A stretch of 64,000 nt of DNA from Paenibacillus aceti. Lineage in GTDB: Bacteria; Bacillota; Bacilli; Paenibacillales; Paenibacillaceae. Where the stretch lies: assembly GCF_003614185.1 (NCBI RefSeq), contig NZ_KZ987724.1, forward strand, positions 5,314,668 to 5,378,667. The letters run 5' to 3'. Below are positions 25,652-35,678 of this stretch, in pieces. Both the position numbers and the translations under genes were made by a program. Within the stretch, counting starts at the first letter, position 1; the number at the start of each line of letters is the position of its first letter. The notes beneath the pieces are model-generated. The model had not been told where the DNA came from and did not search any database. It saw nothing but the letters and a program-made list of their open reading frames with translations.

Positions 25652-26833
25652 ATGAAATCATTCAAGAGAATTCACCTGATCGTGATGGACTCCGTAGGGA
25701 TAGGAGAAGCGCCGGATGCGGCGCAGTTCGATGATGTAGGCTCGGATACGCTAGGTCATATCGCAGAGCAATGCGGGGGCCTGAATATGCCGAATATGTC
25801 GAAGCTGGGACTGTCCAATATCCGTCCGATCCCCGGGGTAGCTGTCGCCGACAAGCCCCAAGCGTATTATTGCAAAATGCAGGAGACCTCCCGCGGCAAA
25901 GATACGATGACAGGTCACTGGGAGATTATGGGCCTCTATATCGATACCCCGTTCCGTGTATTTCCAGACGGATTTCCGGATGAGCTGATCCAGCGGATCG
26001 AAGCGAAGACCGGGCGCAAAGTAATCGGCAATAAGCCAGCCAGTGGTACAGAAATTATTAAAGAGCTCGGTGAGGAGCATGTGAAGACCGGGGCGTTAAT
26101 TGTATATACATCCGCCGATTCTGTGCTGCAAATTGCCGCCCATGAAGAGGTCGTTCCGCTTGAGGAACTGTATGAAATTTGCGAGTTTTGCCGGGAGATT
26201 ACGAGAGATGATCCCTATATGCTGGGACGAATTATCGCCCGTCCGTTTGTAGGTGAACCTGGCAACTTCACGCGCACAGCGAACCGTCATGATTATGCCC
26301 TTAAGCCATTCGGGCGTACGACGATGAATGAATTGAAGGATCAAGGTTTCGAGGTCATCTCTCTCGGTAAGATCTCCGATATTTATGATGGCGAAGGCAT
26401 TACGAAGGCGATCAGAACCAAGTCCAATATGGACGGTATGGACAAATTTATCGCCACTCTAGATGAATCATTCACAGGCCTTAGCTTCATTAACCTGGTG
26501 GACTTCGATGCTCTGTTCGGGCATCGCCGCGATCCGAAGGGATATGGGCAAGCGCTGGAGGAATTCGATGCGCGACTGCCAGAGGTATTCGCCAAGCTGG
26601 GCGAGGATGATCTGCTGCTGATTACGGCGGATCATGGCAATGATCCGACTTATAAAGGAACGGACCATACCCGGGAATATGTGCCGCTGTTGGCCTACTC
26701 TCCACGGTTTACAGCGGGGGGAAGCGAGCTGCCGTTACGCGGTACATTTGCGGATATCGCCGCTACGGTAGCAGATAATTTCGGCGTGACTCCTCCTGAA
26801 TATGGGGAGAGCTTCCTGGCTGATTTGAAATAA
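25652..26833 (+). CDS. deoB: Phosphopentomutase
   Basis: A 393-residue phosphopentomutase of the alkaline phosphatase superfamily. It interconverts (deoxy)ribose-1-phosphate and 5-phosphate using two Mn ions. Metal and catalytic motifs are clear: [12 protein letters not shown] at the N-terminus, [10 protein letters not shown] with the phosphorylated Thr, and [23 protein letters not shown] precedes the ATG. It links the phosphorylases DeoD and Pdp to DeoC. It lies 22 bases before deoD, so they share a transcript. Confidence 0.96.
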   Translation: MKSFKRIHLIVMDSVGIGEAPDAAQFDDVGSDTLGHIAEQCGGLNMPNMSKLGLSNIRPIPGVAVADKPQAYYCKMQETSRGKDTMTGHWEIMGLYIDTPFRVFPDGFPDELIQRIEAKTGRKVIGNKPASGTEIIKELGEEHVKTGALIVYTSADSVLQIAAHEEVVPLEELYEICEFCREITRDDPYMLGRIIARPFVGEPGNFTRTANRHDYALKPFGRTTMNELKDQGFEVISLGKISDIYDGEGITKAIRTKSNMDGMDKFIATLDESFTGLSFINLVDFDALFGHRRDPKGYGQALEEFDARLPEVFAKLGEDDLLLITADHGNDPTYKGTDHTREYVPLLAYSPRFTAGGSELPLRGTFADIAATVADNFGVTPPEYGESFLADLK

Positions 26834-26855
26834 TTAATCATTGGAGGAATAGGAA

Positions 26856-27563
26856 ATGAGCGTACACATTGGGGCGAAGCAAGGCGAAATTGCAGAGACG
26901 ATATTACTGCCGGGGGATCCGTTGAGAGCGAAGTTTATCGCTGAGACTTATTTTGAGGATATTACTTGCTATAACGAAGTGCGGGGAATGCTTGGGTTTA
27001 CCGGAACCTACAAGGGCAAGCGCATCTCGGTACAGGGTACAGGCATGGGGATTCCGACAACGAGTATTTATGTGAATGAACTGATTAATGAATATGGTGT
27101 CAAAAATTTATTCCGGGTAGGTACCTGCGGCGCGATGCAGGAGCATGTCCATGTGCGTGATGTCGTGCTCGCTCAGGCTTCCTGCACGGATTCCAGCATG
27201 AATCGTCATGTGTTCGGCGGGTATGATTTCTCGCCGATTGCCAGCTTCTCGCTGCTGAAGGCCGCTTATGAGAACGGCGCTGCCAAAGGGCTGACACAGC
27301 ATGTCGGCAACATCTTCAGCTCGGATATGTTCTATCGCGATGATAAGTCAATTGTGCAGAAGCTGATGGATTATGGTGTGCTTGCGGTAGAAATGGAGAC
27401 AACTGCTCTGTATTCTCTAGCCGCCAAATTCGGCGTGAATGCCTTGACGATTCTGACGGTCAGCGACCATCTGTTGACTGGAGAAGAGACGACGGCGCAA
27501 GAGCGCCAGACGACCTTCCACGATATGATGGAGGTTGCGCTGGAGACGGCTATTTCTCTGTAA
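26856..27563 (+). CDS. deoD: Purine nucleoside phosphorylase, DeoD type
   Basis: A 235-residue hexameric-type phosphorylase. It converts purine (deoxy)nucleosides and phosphate to free base and (deoxy)ribose-1-phosphate. Family motifs include [15 protein letters not shown] near the start, GTGMGIPT, the substrate-binding EMET (about 178-181), and VSDHL with the catalytic Asp. A ribosome binding site, TTGGAGGAATAGG, precedes the ATG. Confidence 0.96.
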   Translation: MSVHIGAKQGEIAETILLPGDPLRAKFIAETYFEDITCYNEVRGMLGFTGTYKGKRISVQGTGMGIPTTSIYVNELINEYGVKNLFRVGTCGAMQEHVHVRDVVLAQASCTDSSMNRHVFGGYDFSPIASFSLLKAAYENGAAKGLTQHVGNIFSSDMFYRDDKSIVQKLMDYGVLAVEMETTALYSLAAKFGVNALTILTVSDHLLTGEETTAQERQTTFHDMMEVALETAISL

Positions 27564-27692
27564 AATACCGTCTTAACAACATCTCACCCGGATGCCTCAT
27601 CCTGGACAATCATTAGTTCAACTTAATTTAGAGTAGAACTTGGGATATACATCAGGAATGGCAACAATACTCTTTGGAGAGCGAGGAAATCG

Positions 27693-28997
27693 ATGATGAG
27701 AATGGTTGATTTGATTGCGAAGAAGCGCGACGGCAAAGAGCTGACGACAGAGGAGATCAACTTCATTATTGAAGGTTATACGAACGGGGATATCCCGGAC
27801 TATCAGATGAGTGCCTTCGCTATGGCGATCTATTTCCGTGACATGACGGAGCGGGAGCGGGCCGATCTGACGATGGCGATGGTGAATTCCGGGGATACGA
27901 TCGATCTGTCGGCGATTGAAGGCGTTAAGGTGGATAAGCACTCCACTGGCGGCGTGGGCGATACGACGACCCTCGTTCTGGCGCCTCTCGTTGCTGCGCT
28001 GGATATTCCGGTAGCGAAGATGTCCGGGCGCGGACTGGGACATACAGGCGGTACAATCGACAAACTTGAATCGATTGAAGGCTTCCATGTAGAGATCAGC
28101 AAGGACGAATTCGTGAGCTTGGTCAACAATCACAAGATCGCGGTGATCGGCCAGACCGGCAATCTTACGCCAGCGGACAAGAAGCTGTATGCGCTGCGTG
28201 ACGTTACGGCAACGGTGAACTCGATTCCGCTGATCGCCAGCTCGATCATGAGCAAGAAGATTGCCGCCGGATCGGATGCGATTGTGCTTGATGTGAAGAC
28301 CGGCGCGGGTGCATTCATGAAGACGCCGGAGGATGCGAAGGAACTGGCGCATGCGATGGTCAGCATCGGCAACAAGGTCGGGCGCAAGACGATGGCGGTC
28401 ATCTCCGATATGAGCCAGCCGCTGGGCCGTGCGATCGGCAACTCGCTGGAGGTACAGGAAGCGATCGATACACTGCGCGGGCATGGACCCGCGGATCTTG
28501 AGGAGCTTTGTCTTGCCCTGGGCAGACAAATGGTGTATCTCGCTGGCAAAGCATCCTCGTTAGAGGATGCCGAGGAGCAGTTGAAGGAAGTGATCCGCAA
28601 TGGTCAGGCGCTGGATAAATTCAAGGAATTTATCGCGAACCAAGGCGGAAATCCTGAGGTGGTGGATCATCCGGAGAAATTGCCGCAGGCCGCGTACCGG
28701 ATCGAGGTTCCGGCTCGTGAAGACGGTGTTGTGGCCGAGATTGTGGCCGACGAGATCGGAACGGCAGCTATGCTGCTCGGCGCAGGCCGTGCGACCAAGG
28801 AATCGGAGATCGACCTTGCGGTCGGCCTGATGCTGAACAAGAAGATCGGCGACGCCGTGAAGGCGGGCGAATCCCTCGTCACCATCCACGCGAACCGTGA
28901 GAACGTAGACGATGTGGTCGAGAAGATCTACGCCAACATCCGGGTCTGTGATCATGCTGAAGCCCCCGTGCTGGTGCATGAGATCGTGACGGAGTAA
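27693..28997 (+). CDS. pdp: Pyrimidine-nucleoside phosphorylase
   Basis: A 434-residue class II nucleoside phosphorylase acting on uridine and (deoxy)thymidine. The signature [18 protein letters not shown] (about 79-96) and the glycine-rich [16 protein letters not shown] are present, as is the C-terminal lipoyl-like beta domain. GAGCGAGGAAATCG lies before two adjacent ATG codons (27693, 27696). It completes the deo/pdp salvage set begun at deoR and is followed by a strong terminator. Confidence 0.95.
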   Translation: MMRMVDLIAKKRDGKELTTEEINFIIEGYTNGDIPDYQMSAFAMAIYFRDMTERERADLTMAMVNSGDTIDLSAIEGVKVDKHSTGGVGDTTTLVLAPLVAALDIPVAKMSGRGLGHTGGTIDKLESIEGFHVEISKDEFVSLVNNHKIAVIGQTGNLTPADKKLYALRDVTATVNSIPLIASSIMSKKIAAGSDAIVLDVKTGAGAFMKTPEDAKELAHAMVSIGNKVGRKTMAVISDMSQPLGRAIGNSLEVQEAIDTLRGHGPADLEELCLALGRQMVYLAGKASSLEDAEEQLKEVIRNGQALDKFKEFIANQGGNPEVVDHPEKLPQAAYRIEVPAREDGVVAEIVADEIGTAAMLLGAGRATKESEIDLAVGLMLNKKIGDAVKAGESLVTIHANRENVDDVVEKIYANIRVCDHAEAPVLVHEIVTE

Positions 28998-29041
28998 GGA
29001 TAGAGCAGTATGTATAGATAGCGAGCCGAATTTAGGCGCGT

Positions 29042-29089
29042 GCAGAGCAGGATTACCAGGCCTTTGGCCCGGAATTCTGCTCTGTTTTT
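29042..29089 (+). terminator. Rho-independent terminator after pdp
   Basis: CAGAGCAGGATT and the partly mismatched AATTCTGCTCTG form a stem followed by TTTTTG. It closes the nucleoside salvage cluster. Confidence 0.82.
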
Positions 29090-29112
29090 GTTACGAAACC
29101 ATGCCAAACCCG

Positions 29113-29320
29113 CTAACGAAACTGTGACACGCTATTTGCCCGTAATCGAGGACTTTTTCAATCTAACGAAACACCATATCGTTATTCAGCCTCAAAACGC
29201 CCTTTCCACCTCTAAATCCGCCCAATAACGATCCCCAGTTTCGTTAGAATTCCCAGACACCCATTTTGGCTCAAATAGCGATTGTCAGTTTCGTTAGATT
29301 TTCGTTAGATTTTCGTTAGA
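29113..29320. repeat. TAACGAAAC inverted-repeat element
   Basis: Two forward CTAACGAAAC motifs and two inverted GTTTCGTTAG motifs with AATAACGAT-like internal sequence. The last inverted motif is extended by two extra TTTTCGTTAGA copies, a slippage-like triplication. It lies between pdp and cas3. Confidence 0.75.
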
Positions 29321-29419
29321 GTGCAGGGGTTCCGTGCAGAATGTCGAATCATCCATATATAAGGGAAATATTGTATTTATGAGTCGGAGATACTTTTGTC
29401 TATCGGGGAGGAATAATTA

Positions 29420-31873
29420 ATGCAGTCCATAGCCCATATACGGGAAAGTGATCGTAAGATTCAGACGGTTGAGGAGCATTTGCTAGAGGTTATGAAATTG
29501 GCGGAGAAGTATGGAGCGAAATTGCATGTCAGGCATATTGCGGGGTTAGCGGGATTGTTGCATGATTTAGGCAAGTACACCCATCGATTTGTGGAATACA
29601 TACTGGCTGCGACCGATTCAAACTCTGCGACCAAACCGAGAAGAGGCGAGGTCGATCATTCAACGGCTGGGGGGAAGCTGCTATTCGATTTATTTCACAA
29701 TAAGGATCACGGTCCTTATAAGATGATTCTTGCAGAGATCGTTGGCAATGCGATCATCTCGCATCACTCCTATCTGAAGGATTTCTGCGGTCCAGACTGG
29801 GAGTCGGAATATTTGAAGCGGGTCAAGGAGAAAGTGACAGGACTAGAGGAATACGAGTTGAGTAAAGAGACATTTTTCGAAAATGTAATGAGTGAGCGCG
29901 AGTTTAATGACTATGTAGACCGTGCGGCGACCGAGCTGGAACAATTCCTTCAACAAAATAATCCCCAGAACTTTGAATTAAACTGCATGTTTCTAACCAA
30001 GTTTATCTTCAGTATGCTGATTGATGCGGATCGTACGAATACGAGGGGATTTGAAGCAAATCAGCCCGATGAAGAAGAACTGGATACGAATGAGCTATTT
30101 TCACTTTATTACACCAGATTGATGAAGCACATCGTTGGATTGAAAGATCGGAAGGGTGAAAATCCGAATATAAATCTGTTAAGAAGCAGAATGTCTGACC
30201 TATGTGAGCAGTTTGCCTGGAACCCATCGGGGATATACACATTGTCCATTCCTACTGGGGGAGGAAAGACGCTGGCTAGTTTGCGTTATGCGCTAAGACA
30301 TGCCCAGGAATTCGATAAGCGAAGAATCATTTATGTGCTGCCATATACGACCATTATTGAACAAAATGCTGAAGAAGTTCGTAAGATTCTGGATGATCGG
30401 GATCATATTCTGGAGCATCATTCCAATGTGGTAGAAGAGGATAGCCAAGATGAAGACGATGAGTTGCAGGATGGTTACGTAACAGCTGGGCAAAGGCTGA
30501 AGCTGGCCAAAGACAACTGGGATGCGCCAATTATTTTTACGACGATGGTACAATTTCTGAATGTGTTCTATGCAAAGGGAAGCCGTAATATCCGCAGACT
30601 CCATAATCTATCCAATGCTGTCATTATTTTCGATGAGGTTCAGAAAGTGCCTACGAAATGCGTCTCCCTCTTTAATTTGGCGCTTAATTTCTTGAAAGAG
30701 TGTGCTGGGTCAAGTATTGTACTCTGTACGGCAACCCAGCCTGCACTTCATTATGTAGAGAAGGAACTACATCTTAATCAAGAACCTGAAATGATCACTT
30801 CTATTGATGATGTGATTGAGGCTTTCAAGCGTGTGGAAATTGTGGATCGTACGATGGAGCCGCTTAATACAGAACAATTAGCTGAATTTGTCCTTGAACG
30901 CTTTGATGATCCGAATGGCATCAACAATGTATTGGTCATTTTAAATACGAAGACGGTTGTTAAAAAGCTGTATAACCGACTGAAGGAATTTGAAACTTCG
31001 ATCCCGATCTATCATCTTAGTACATCCATGTGCTCGAAGCATCGAAGTGATAGATTAGACAAGGTTAAGGAGCATTTAGCAAAAGAAGAGAAGGTCATTT
31101 GTGTCAGCACGCAGTTAATTGAAGCCGGGGTGGATATCAGCTTCGACTGTGTCATCCGTTCTTTGGCTGGTTTGGATTCCATTGCGCAGGCGGCTGGAAG
31201 ATGCAACCGCCATGGAAAAGATCCATTGCGTCAGGTGTATGTCATCGATCATTTAGAGGAGAATCTAAGTAAGCTGCCCGAAATTGAGGACGGGAAGAGT
31301 ATTGCTCGGACCTTGCTTACGGATTTGAGACGAGATTCGAGCGTGTACGGAGGGCATTTACTGTCACGTGCCGCAATGGAAAGGTATTTTGAAAGTTTCT
31401 ATACGGAACAGGCAGCAGATCTTGATTATGACATAAAAGAATTAAATAGAAGGAAGATGACGGAGCTGCTATTTGGTCCCAAAGGTGACTCTGATTCTTA
31501 TTATGCGGATTATAGACATAATAAAGGGGTAAATCTTCCTCTGATGCTGGCCAATAGCTACGGAACTGCTGCTAAGTATTTCGAAGTCATCGATCAAGCG
31601 ACGACATCGGTAATTGTCCCTTATGGTGAGGGGGAGCGGATCATTACGGATTTGAATGGAAGTCCTTCCATTGATGATCTGACCACACTATTACGATCTG
31701 CACAACAATTTACGGTTAATCTATACCGTCATGAGCGTGACCATTTGATTGAGAACGATGGAATCGAGAGCTACTTCGAGGGGCAAGTGTTAGTTTTGCA
31801 TGAGCGAGCCTATAACGAAGAATTTGGCTGTGACATTGAAAATGATAGCTCCATGGCCTTCCTAGGCTATTAA
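29420..31873 (+). CDS. cas3: CRISPR type I-C helicase-nuclease Cas3
   Basis: An 817-residue Cas3 with an N-terminal HD nuclease (LLHDLGKYTHRF, His48-Asp49) fused to a superfamily 2 helicase. Walker A PTGGGKT lies at about 278, the DEVQ box near 405, and QAAGRCNRHG near 590. Cas3 is recruited by target-bound Cascade to unwind and degrade DNA. GGGGAGGAATAATTA gives a strong ribosome binding site. It lies 263 bases from cas5c, with an opposite-strand mini-crRNA unit between them, so cas3 and the cas5c operon are probably separate units. Confidence 0.95.
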   Translation: MQSIAHIRESDRKIQTVEEHLLEVMKLAEKYGAKLHVRHIAGLAGLLHDLGKYTHRFVEYILAATDSNSATKPRRGEVDHSTAGGKLLFDLFHNKDHGPYKMILAEIVGNAIISHHSYLKDFCGPDWESEYLKRVKEKVTGLEEYELSKETFFENVMSEREFNDYVDRAATELEQFLQQNNPQNFELNCMFLTKFIFSMLIDADRTNTRGFEANQPDEEELDTNELFSLYYTRLMKHIVGLKDRKGENPNINLLRSRMSDLCEQFAWNPSGIYTLSIPTGGGKTLASLRYALRHAQEFDKRRIIYVLPYTTIIEQNAEEVRKILDDRDHILEHHSNVVEEDSQDEDDELQDGYVTAGQRLKLAKDNWDAPIIFTTMVQFLNVFYAKGSRNIRRLHNLSNAVIIFDEVQKVPTKCVSLFNLALNFLKECAGSSIVLCTATQPALHYVEKELHLNQEPEMITSIDDVIEAFKRVEIVDRTMEPLNTEQLAEFVLERFDDPNGINNVLVILNTKTVVKKLYNRLKEFETSIPIYHLSTSMCSKHRSDRLDKVKEHLAKEEKVICVSTQLIEAGVDISFDCVIRSLAGLDSIAQAAGRCNRHGKDPLRQVYVIDHLEENLSKLPEIEDGKSIARTLLTDLRRDSSVYGGHLLSRAAMERYFESFYTEQAADLDYDIKELNRRKMTELLFGPKGDSDSYYADYRHNKGVNLPLMLANSYGTAAKYFEVIDQATTSVIVPYGEGERIITDLNGSPSIDDLTTLLRSAQQFTVNLYRHERDHLIENDGIESYFEGQVLVLHERAYNEEFGCDIENDSSMAFLGY

Positions 31874-31879
31874 TCAGAG

Positions 31880-31966
31880 GGAAAAAACCTATCTTCGCTG
31901 TTAAATGGCGAGATAGGTTCCCTAATAAAATGCTATATCTTTCAATCCGCGCTAATCACTAGCGAC
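31880..31966 (-). ncRNA. CreR/CreA-like guide RNA: degenerate repeat, spacer-like segment, terminator
   Basis: On the strand opposite the cas genes there is one degenerate CRISPR repeat at 31966-31939. It keeps GTCGC at its start, a 5-bp stem (CGCTA/TAGCG) with a 5-base loop, and the handle GGATTGAAAG identical to both arrays. It is 28 bases long against 32 in the arrays; the lost four bases shorten the stem by two pairs and leave the loop length intact. The spacer-like segment starts at 31938 and reads ATATAGCATTTTATTAGG. A terminator follows (arms at 31886-31898 and 31908-31919, then six T at 31887-31882). An extended -10 promoter lies directly upstream. It is inferred to be processed by Cas5c and loaded into Cascade. 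Confidence 0.8.
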
Positions 31967-31971
31967 GCTTT

Positions 31972-32000
31972 ATTATAGCATAAAACTGGTGGGCTTAAAA
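31972..32000 (-). promoter_or_regulatory. Promoter of the mini-crRNA unit
   Basis: Read on the minus strand, TGCTATAAT (31980-31972) is a perfect extended -10. The -35-like TTTTAA at 32000-31995 is weak, at 17-base spacing. Predicted initiation falls within a base or two of the first base of the degenerate repeat, leaving almost no untranslated leader. Confidence 0.7.
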
Positions 32001-32022
32001 TTGAACCTATTAGAATGAAAAT

Positions 32023-32048
32023 TTCATATATCATTTAATTGATAATTC
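32023..32048 (+). promoter_or_regulatory. Cascade target site 1 for the mini-crRNA
   Basis: TTC (32023-32025) is followed by ATATATCATTTAATT. Compared with the spacer-like segment, positions 1-5, 7-11 and 13-15 match. The only mismatches up to position 15 are 6 and 12. TTC is the usual type I-C PAM. Site 2 begins 23 bases further on. Confidence 0.72.
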
Positions 32049-32082
32049 ATATAACATTTAATTAGAAATTTGTTGACTCTGA
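32046..32082 (+). promoter_or_regulatory. Cascade target site 2, overlapping the cas5c -35 region
   Basis: TTC (32046-32048) is followed by ATATAACATTTAATTAG. Positions 1-5, 7-11 and 13-17 match the spacer-like segment, with mismatches at 6, 12 and then 18 onward. A full-length protospacer of about 34 bases would cover the -35 box at 32073-32078, so Cascade bound here would block RNA polymerase. Confidence 0.75.
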
Positions 32083-32101
32083 TATTTGGAAAGGATACAA
32101 T
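32073..32101 (+). promoter_or_regulatory. Sigma-A promoter of the cas5c-cas2 operon
   Basis: TTGACT (32073-32078) and TACAAT (32096-32101) are separated by 17 bases, five of six matches in each box. Transcription would start near 32108, leaving about 29 bases before the GTG start of cas5c. Confidence 0.85.
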
Positions 32102-32136
32102 ATAGGCGTAAGGAAAATATAGGAAGGAGGTAAAAC

Positions 32137-32862
32137 GTGATTAGAAATAGTGTGGAGTTCGAAGTGTATGGGGACTATGCTCTTTTTACTGACCCCTTAA
32201 CGAAAATGGGCGGGGAGAAGCTGAGCTATCAAATCCCCACATACCAGGCCATGAAAGGTATTCTTGAAAGCGTTTACTGGAAGCCGACCATCATGTATAT
32301 CATTGATGAAATTCGTGTGATGAACCCGATCCGTATGGAATCCAAGGGAATTAGACCGATTGACTATAGCGGAGGCAATACGCTTGCGAATTATACTTAC
32401 TTGCGGGATGTCCGCTACCAATGCCGTGCTCACTTTGTGTTTAATCTGAATCGACCTGATATGGAGTTCGATCGTAACGAGCATAAGCATCACAATATCC
32501 TGAAGCGATCGATCAAAGCAGGGGGAAGAAGAGATATTTTTCTCGGAGCCCGGGAATGTCAAGGTTATGTTGAACCATGCGTATTTGGTGAGGGAGAAGG
32601 ATTCTACGACAACTACGAGGGCGAGATTCATTTTGGAACGATGGTCCACGGGATCAATTATCCGGATGAGACGGGACGGAATGAAATGGAGACCAGGCTC
32701 TGGAATCCTGTAATGAGGAACGGATATATCGAGTTTATCCCGCCCGAAGATTGCCTACAGGTGCGCAAAATTTCGGATATGCAGCCGAAGATTTTCAATA
32801 CATCCAATGTAGAATCTGTCCATGATGTGCTGGCGCAGATGGAAGAGGGTGAGAGGCTGTGA
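32137..32862 (+). CDS. cas5c: Type I-C Cascade subunit and crRNA endonuclease Cas5c
   Basis: A 241-residue Cas5d/Cas5c. In type I-C, which lacks Cas6, this protein cuts the repeat RNA and stays on the 5' handle. Seen: the N-terminal ferredoxin-like start [20 protein letters not shown], the region [20 protein letters not shown], and the family motif [10 protein letters not shown]. It starts at GTG behind AAGGAGG with 6 bases between. Its stop overlaps the cas8c start by four bases. As the crRNA processor it would also mature the opposite-strand mini-crRNA. Confidence 0.94.
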   Translation: MIRNSVEFEVYGDYALFTDPLTKMGGEKLSYQIPTYQAMKGILESVYWKPTIMYIIDEIRVMNPIRMESKGIRPIDYSGGNTLANYTYLRDVRYQCRAHFVFNLNRPDMEFDRNEHKHHNILKRSIKAGGRRDIFLGARECQGYVEPCVFGEGEGFYDNYEGEIHFGTMVHGINYPDETGRNEMETRLWNPVMRNGYIEFIPPEDCLQVRKISDMQPKIFNTSNVESVHDVLAQMEEGERL

Positions 32863-34817
32863 GCTGGCTGCTGGATTTATATGAAACTTATAAAGCTAAT
32901 TCGGGGCGGGTTGGCGTTAAGGAGAAACGATTTATAGACAGGGAGCAGCAGAAGTTCATTGAATACACCTTGCTACCCATCTCACATACAACGCAGACTG
33001 CGCATATTGAGGTGAGAGTTACGGAGAGCGGAGACTTCCATTCCGCAGAGGTCATCGACAAGAATGATGCCAATACGCTGATTCCTTGTACGGAGGATTC
33101 TGCAAGTCGGGCAGGCTCCAAGGTAGCCCCTTATCCACTGCATGACAAGCTTAGCTATGTAGCAGGTGATTTTACCGCTTATGGTGGTGTAATCAAGAAG
33201 GAAGAGCCCTTCAGAGCTTATATTGAGCAGTTGGCAGATTGGGCGAACTCTCCGAATGCACACGAGAATGTGAGGAGCATCTATACTTATCTGAAAAAAG
33301 GACGGTTAATCGAGGACCTGGTCGCGGATCGCAAGCTGGCTGTGGATGAACAGGGGCATTTAATAGGCAAATGGGATAAGAAATACGCATCCCTCTATGA
33401 AGAAAAACCAGCGATTTTCTCTTCTCTGGCCGGAGAGCAGTCAGACGCTTTTATTCGCTTTACTGTACATTCCACGCGACGGGCTATGAAGAAGACTTGG
33501 GACGATCCGGAAATGTACGAGTCCTTTGTGCAGTATTATAACCACAAGTTAGGTGATAAGAAGCTCTGCTATGTGACTGGCGAGATTATGCCCGGTACAA
33601 GCAAGCATGCTAACAAAATCAGAAATCCGGCGGATAAGGCAAAATTAATCTCGGCGAATGACAAGACCGGATTTACCTTCCGGGGACGTTACAGTGATAG
33701 TGAAGAAGTGGCTAGTATCAGTTACGAAGTGTCACAGAAGGCGCATAACGCGCTCAAATGGCTGATTCATCGGCAAGGGAAGGTCATTGATCAGCGGGTG
33801 TTCCTGGTCTGGTCCAATGGTGATGATTCAGACATCGTTCCACCAGAAGACGATACGTATACCTTCCTTCCAGGAGTGGCAGCTACGTTAGCTCAAGGGA
33901 AATCCTTCACAAATGATCTGTTAGCCGAGGAGTTATGGAAGGCGCTGGGCGGCTATAAGAACAAATATGCTGATTCTAAGGCGAAGGTCAGTCTACTGGT
34001 GCTAGATTCAGCAACAACGGGCCGGATGGCTGTATTGTATTATCGCCATATGGCTCAGCAGGATTATTTTAAGCGATTGGTGGATTGGCATTCAACCTGT
34101 GTATGGCTGCACCGCTATCAGAAGAATCAACAGGGGGAGTTTGTGATCTTCTACGGAGCACCAGCGACGCGAGATATCGCCTTCGCGGCCTATGGCTCCA
34201 AAGCGGGAGATAAAGTCGTAAAGGGCTTAATGGAACGAATGCTTCCCACCATTATAGACGGACGTCATATACCGATAGATATTGTCAGAAGTGCATTCCA
34301 ACGGGCTTCCAATCCTGTATCGATGGAGAAATGGGAGTGGGAGAAGACGCTTAGCATAACATGTGCCTTGATAAACTATGGATTGATTCAGAAGAAGGAG
34401 GGATACGAGGTGGCGCTAGATAAAGAAAATCAGGATCGGGATTATCTGTTTGGACGGTTGTTGGCTGTTGCGGATGTGCTGGAGAGACGAGCTCTGGGTA
34501 ATGAGGAGAATCGGGCTAGCAATGCTATTCGATATATGAATTCTTTTGCCCAGCATCCGGCCCGAACGTGGACAACCATTCAAGCGAGTTTACAGCCGTA
34601 CCAGGCACGTCTAGGTGCGAAGGGGTATTATTTGTCCGGTCTGATCGATGAGATTGCTTCTAAGCTCAAGTTTGAGGATTTTAATAATAAGCCATTGTCA
34701 GGTAAGTATCTGTTGGGCTTCTATAGCCAAAGACATGATCTTTATCAAAAGAAAGAAAAAACAGGCGTAGCAAGTGTAGATACCGCTGAACAATCCAATG
34801 AAGAGGAGATGGAATAA
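32859..34817 (+). CDS. cas8c: Type I-C Cascade large subunit Cas8c (Csd1)
   Basis: A 652-residue Csd1-family protein, slightly longer than typical (about 570-620). In type I-C it recognises the PAM and opens the DNA. An internal start inside the same gene is known to give a small-subunit equivalent (Cas11c) in other type I-C systems; an in-frame start in the last third could serve, but I cannot decide which. It overlaps cas5c by four bases and abuts cas7. Confidence 0.93.
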   Translation: MSWLLDLYETYKANSGRVGVKEKRFIDREQQKFIEYTLLPISHTTQTAHIEVRVTESGDFHSAEVIDKNDANTLIPCTEDSASRAGSKVAPYPLHDKLSYVAGDFTAYGGVIKKEEPFRAYIEQLADWANSPNAHENVRSIYTYLKKGRLIEDLVADRKLAVDEQGHLIGKWDKKYASLYEEKPAIFSSLAGEQSDAFIRFTVHSTRRAMKKTWDDPEMYESFVQYYNHKLGDKKLCYVTGEIMPGTSKHANKIRNPADKAKLISANDKTGFTFRGRYSDSEEVASISYEVSQKAHNALKWLIHRQGKVIDQRVFLVWSNGDDSDIVPPEDDTYTFLPGVAATLAQGKSFTNDLLAEELWKALGGYKNKYADSKAKVSLLVLDSATTGRMAVLYYRHMAQQDYFKRLVDWHSTCVWLHRYQKNQQGEFVIFYGAPATRDIAFAAYGSKAGDKVVKGLMERMLPTIIDGRHIPIDIVRSAFQRASNPVSMEKWEWEKTLSITCALINYGLIQKKEGYEVALDKENQDRDYLFGRLLAVADVLERRALGNEENRASNAIRYMNSFAQHPARTWTTIQASLQPYQARLGAKGYYLSGLIDEIASKLKFEDFNNKPLSGKYLLGFYSQRHDLYQKKEKTGVASVDTAEQSNEEEME

Positions 34818-35678
34818 ATGTCAATTCTGGATCATAAAATTGATTTTGCTGTAATTTTCTCGGTAACAAAGGCCAATCCCAACGGAGATCCGCTGAATGG
34901 AAACAGACCGCGGCAGAACTATGACGGATATGGGGAGGTTTCGGATGTAGCGCTGAAACGTAAAATCAGAAATCGCCTGCAGGATATGGGGGAATCTATT
35001 TTTGTACAATCCAATGATAGAACAACGGATTCTCTGAAAAGTCTGCGAGAGCGTGCGGATGCGAATGAAGCTTTAACTAAAATCATGAAGTCCAAATCCG
35101 TCTCCAGTGAAGAGTTTGCCAGCGTGGCCTGTGAGGAATGGATCGATGTGCGTAGTTTTGGACAAGTGTTTGCCTTTAAAGGCAGCGGGGAAAAAGGGGT
35201 CTCTGTCGGCGTAAGAGGCCCGGTATCCATCCATACAGCGACTAGCGTGAGCCCGATCGATATCACGAGTATGCAAATTACAAAAAGTGTGAATTCGGAG
35301 CCTGGAGATAAGAAGGGTTCGGATACAATGGGGATGAAGCATAGAGTCGACTTCGGTGTATATGTATTCAAAGGTAGCATCAATACTCAATTGGCTGAGA
35401 AGACCGGATTTACGAATGAGGATGCGGAGAAGATCAAGGAAGCGCTCGTCAGTCTGTTCGAGAATGATTCCTCGTCTGCCAGACCGGAAGGCAGCATGGA
35501 GGTTCATCAGGTTTATTGGTGGGAGCATTCCTCCAAGCTAGGTCAGTATTCCTCGGCTAAGGTACATCGCTCATTGTCTGTTAAGCCACGTAAGGACGAG
35601 CCTAAGTCTTTTGAAGACTATGCTGTTGAATTAACCGAATTGGACGGACTCCAGGCTGAGATCATAGATGGCCGTTAA
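34818..35678 (+). CDS. cas7c: Type I-C Cascade backbone subunit Cas7c (Csd2)
   Basis: A 286-residue Csd2 protein. It starts with the family's DHKIDFAVIFSVTKANPNGDPLNGNRPRQ-type region (DFAVIFSVTKANPNGDP), has the long insert with RGPVSIHTATSVSPIDI, and ends with a Trp-rich VYWWEHSSKLGQYSS segment. Several copies coat the crRNA spacer; their thumbs flip out every sixth crRNA base, which is why mismatches at positions 6 and 12 are tolerated. It starts on the base after the cas8c stop. Confidence 0.95.
   Translation: MSILDHKIDFAVIFSVTKANPNGDPLNGNRPRQNYDGYGEVSDVALKRKIRNRLQDMGESIFVQSNDRTTDSLKSLRERADANEALTKIMKSKSVSSEEFASVACEEWIDVRSFGQVFAFKGSGEKGVSVGVRGPVSIHTATSVSPIDITSMQITKSVNSEPGDKKGSDTMGMKHRVDFGVYVFKGSINTQLAEKTGFTNEDAEKIKEALVSLFENDSSSARPEGSMEVHQVYWWEHSSKLGQYSSAKVHRSLSVKPRKDEPKSFEDYAVELTELDGLQAEIIDGR

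Noticed and set aside
29320-29419. Possible mini-crRNA target upstream of cas3
   Set aside because: CCATATATAAGG has only the first five seed bases and no TTC before it; no convincing match on either strand.
32015-32038. Seven-codon frame ATG..TAA overlapping target site 1, considered as a CreT-like toxin
   Set aside because: No ribosome binding site or promoter of its own and no rare-codon feature. The targets sit at the cas promoter, so autorepression is the simpler reading.
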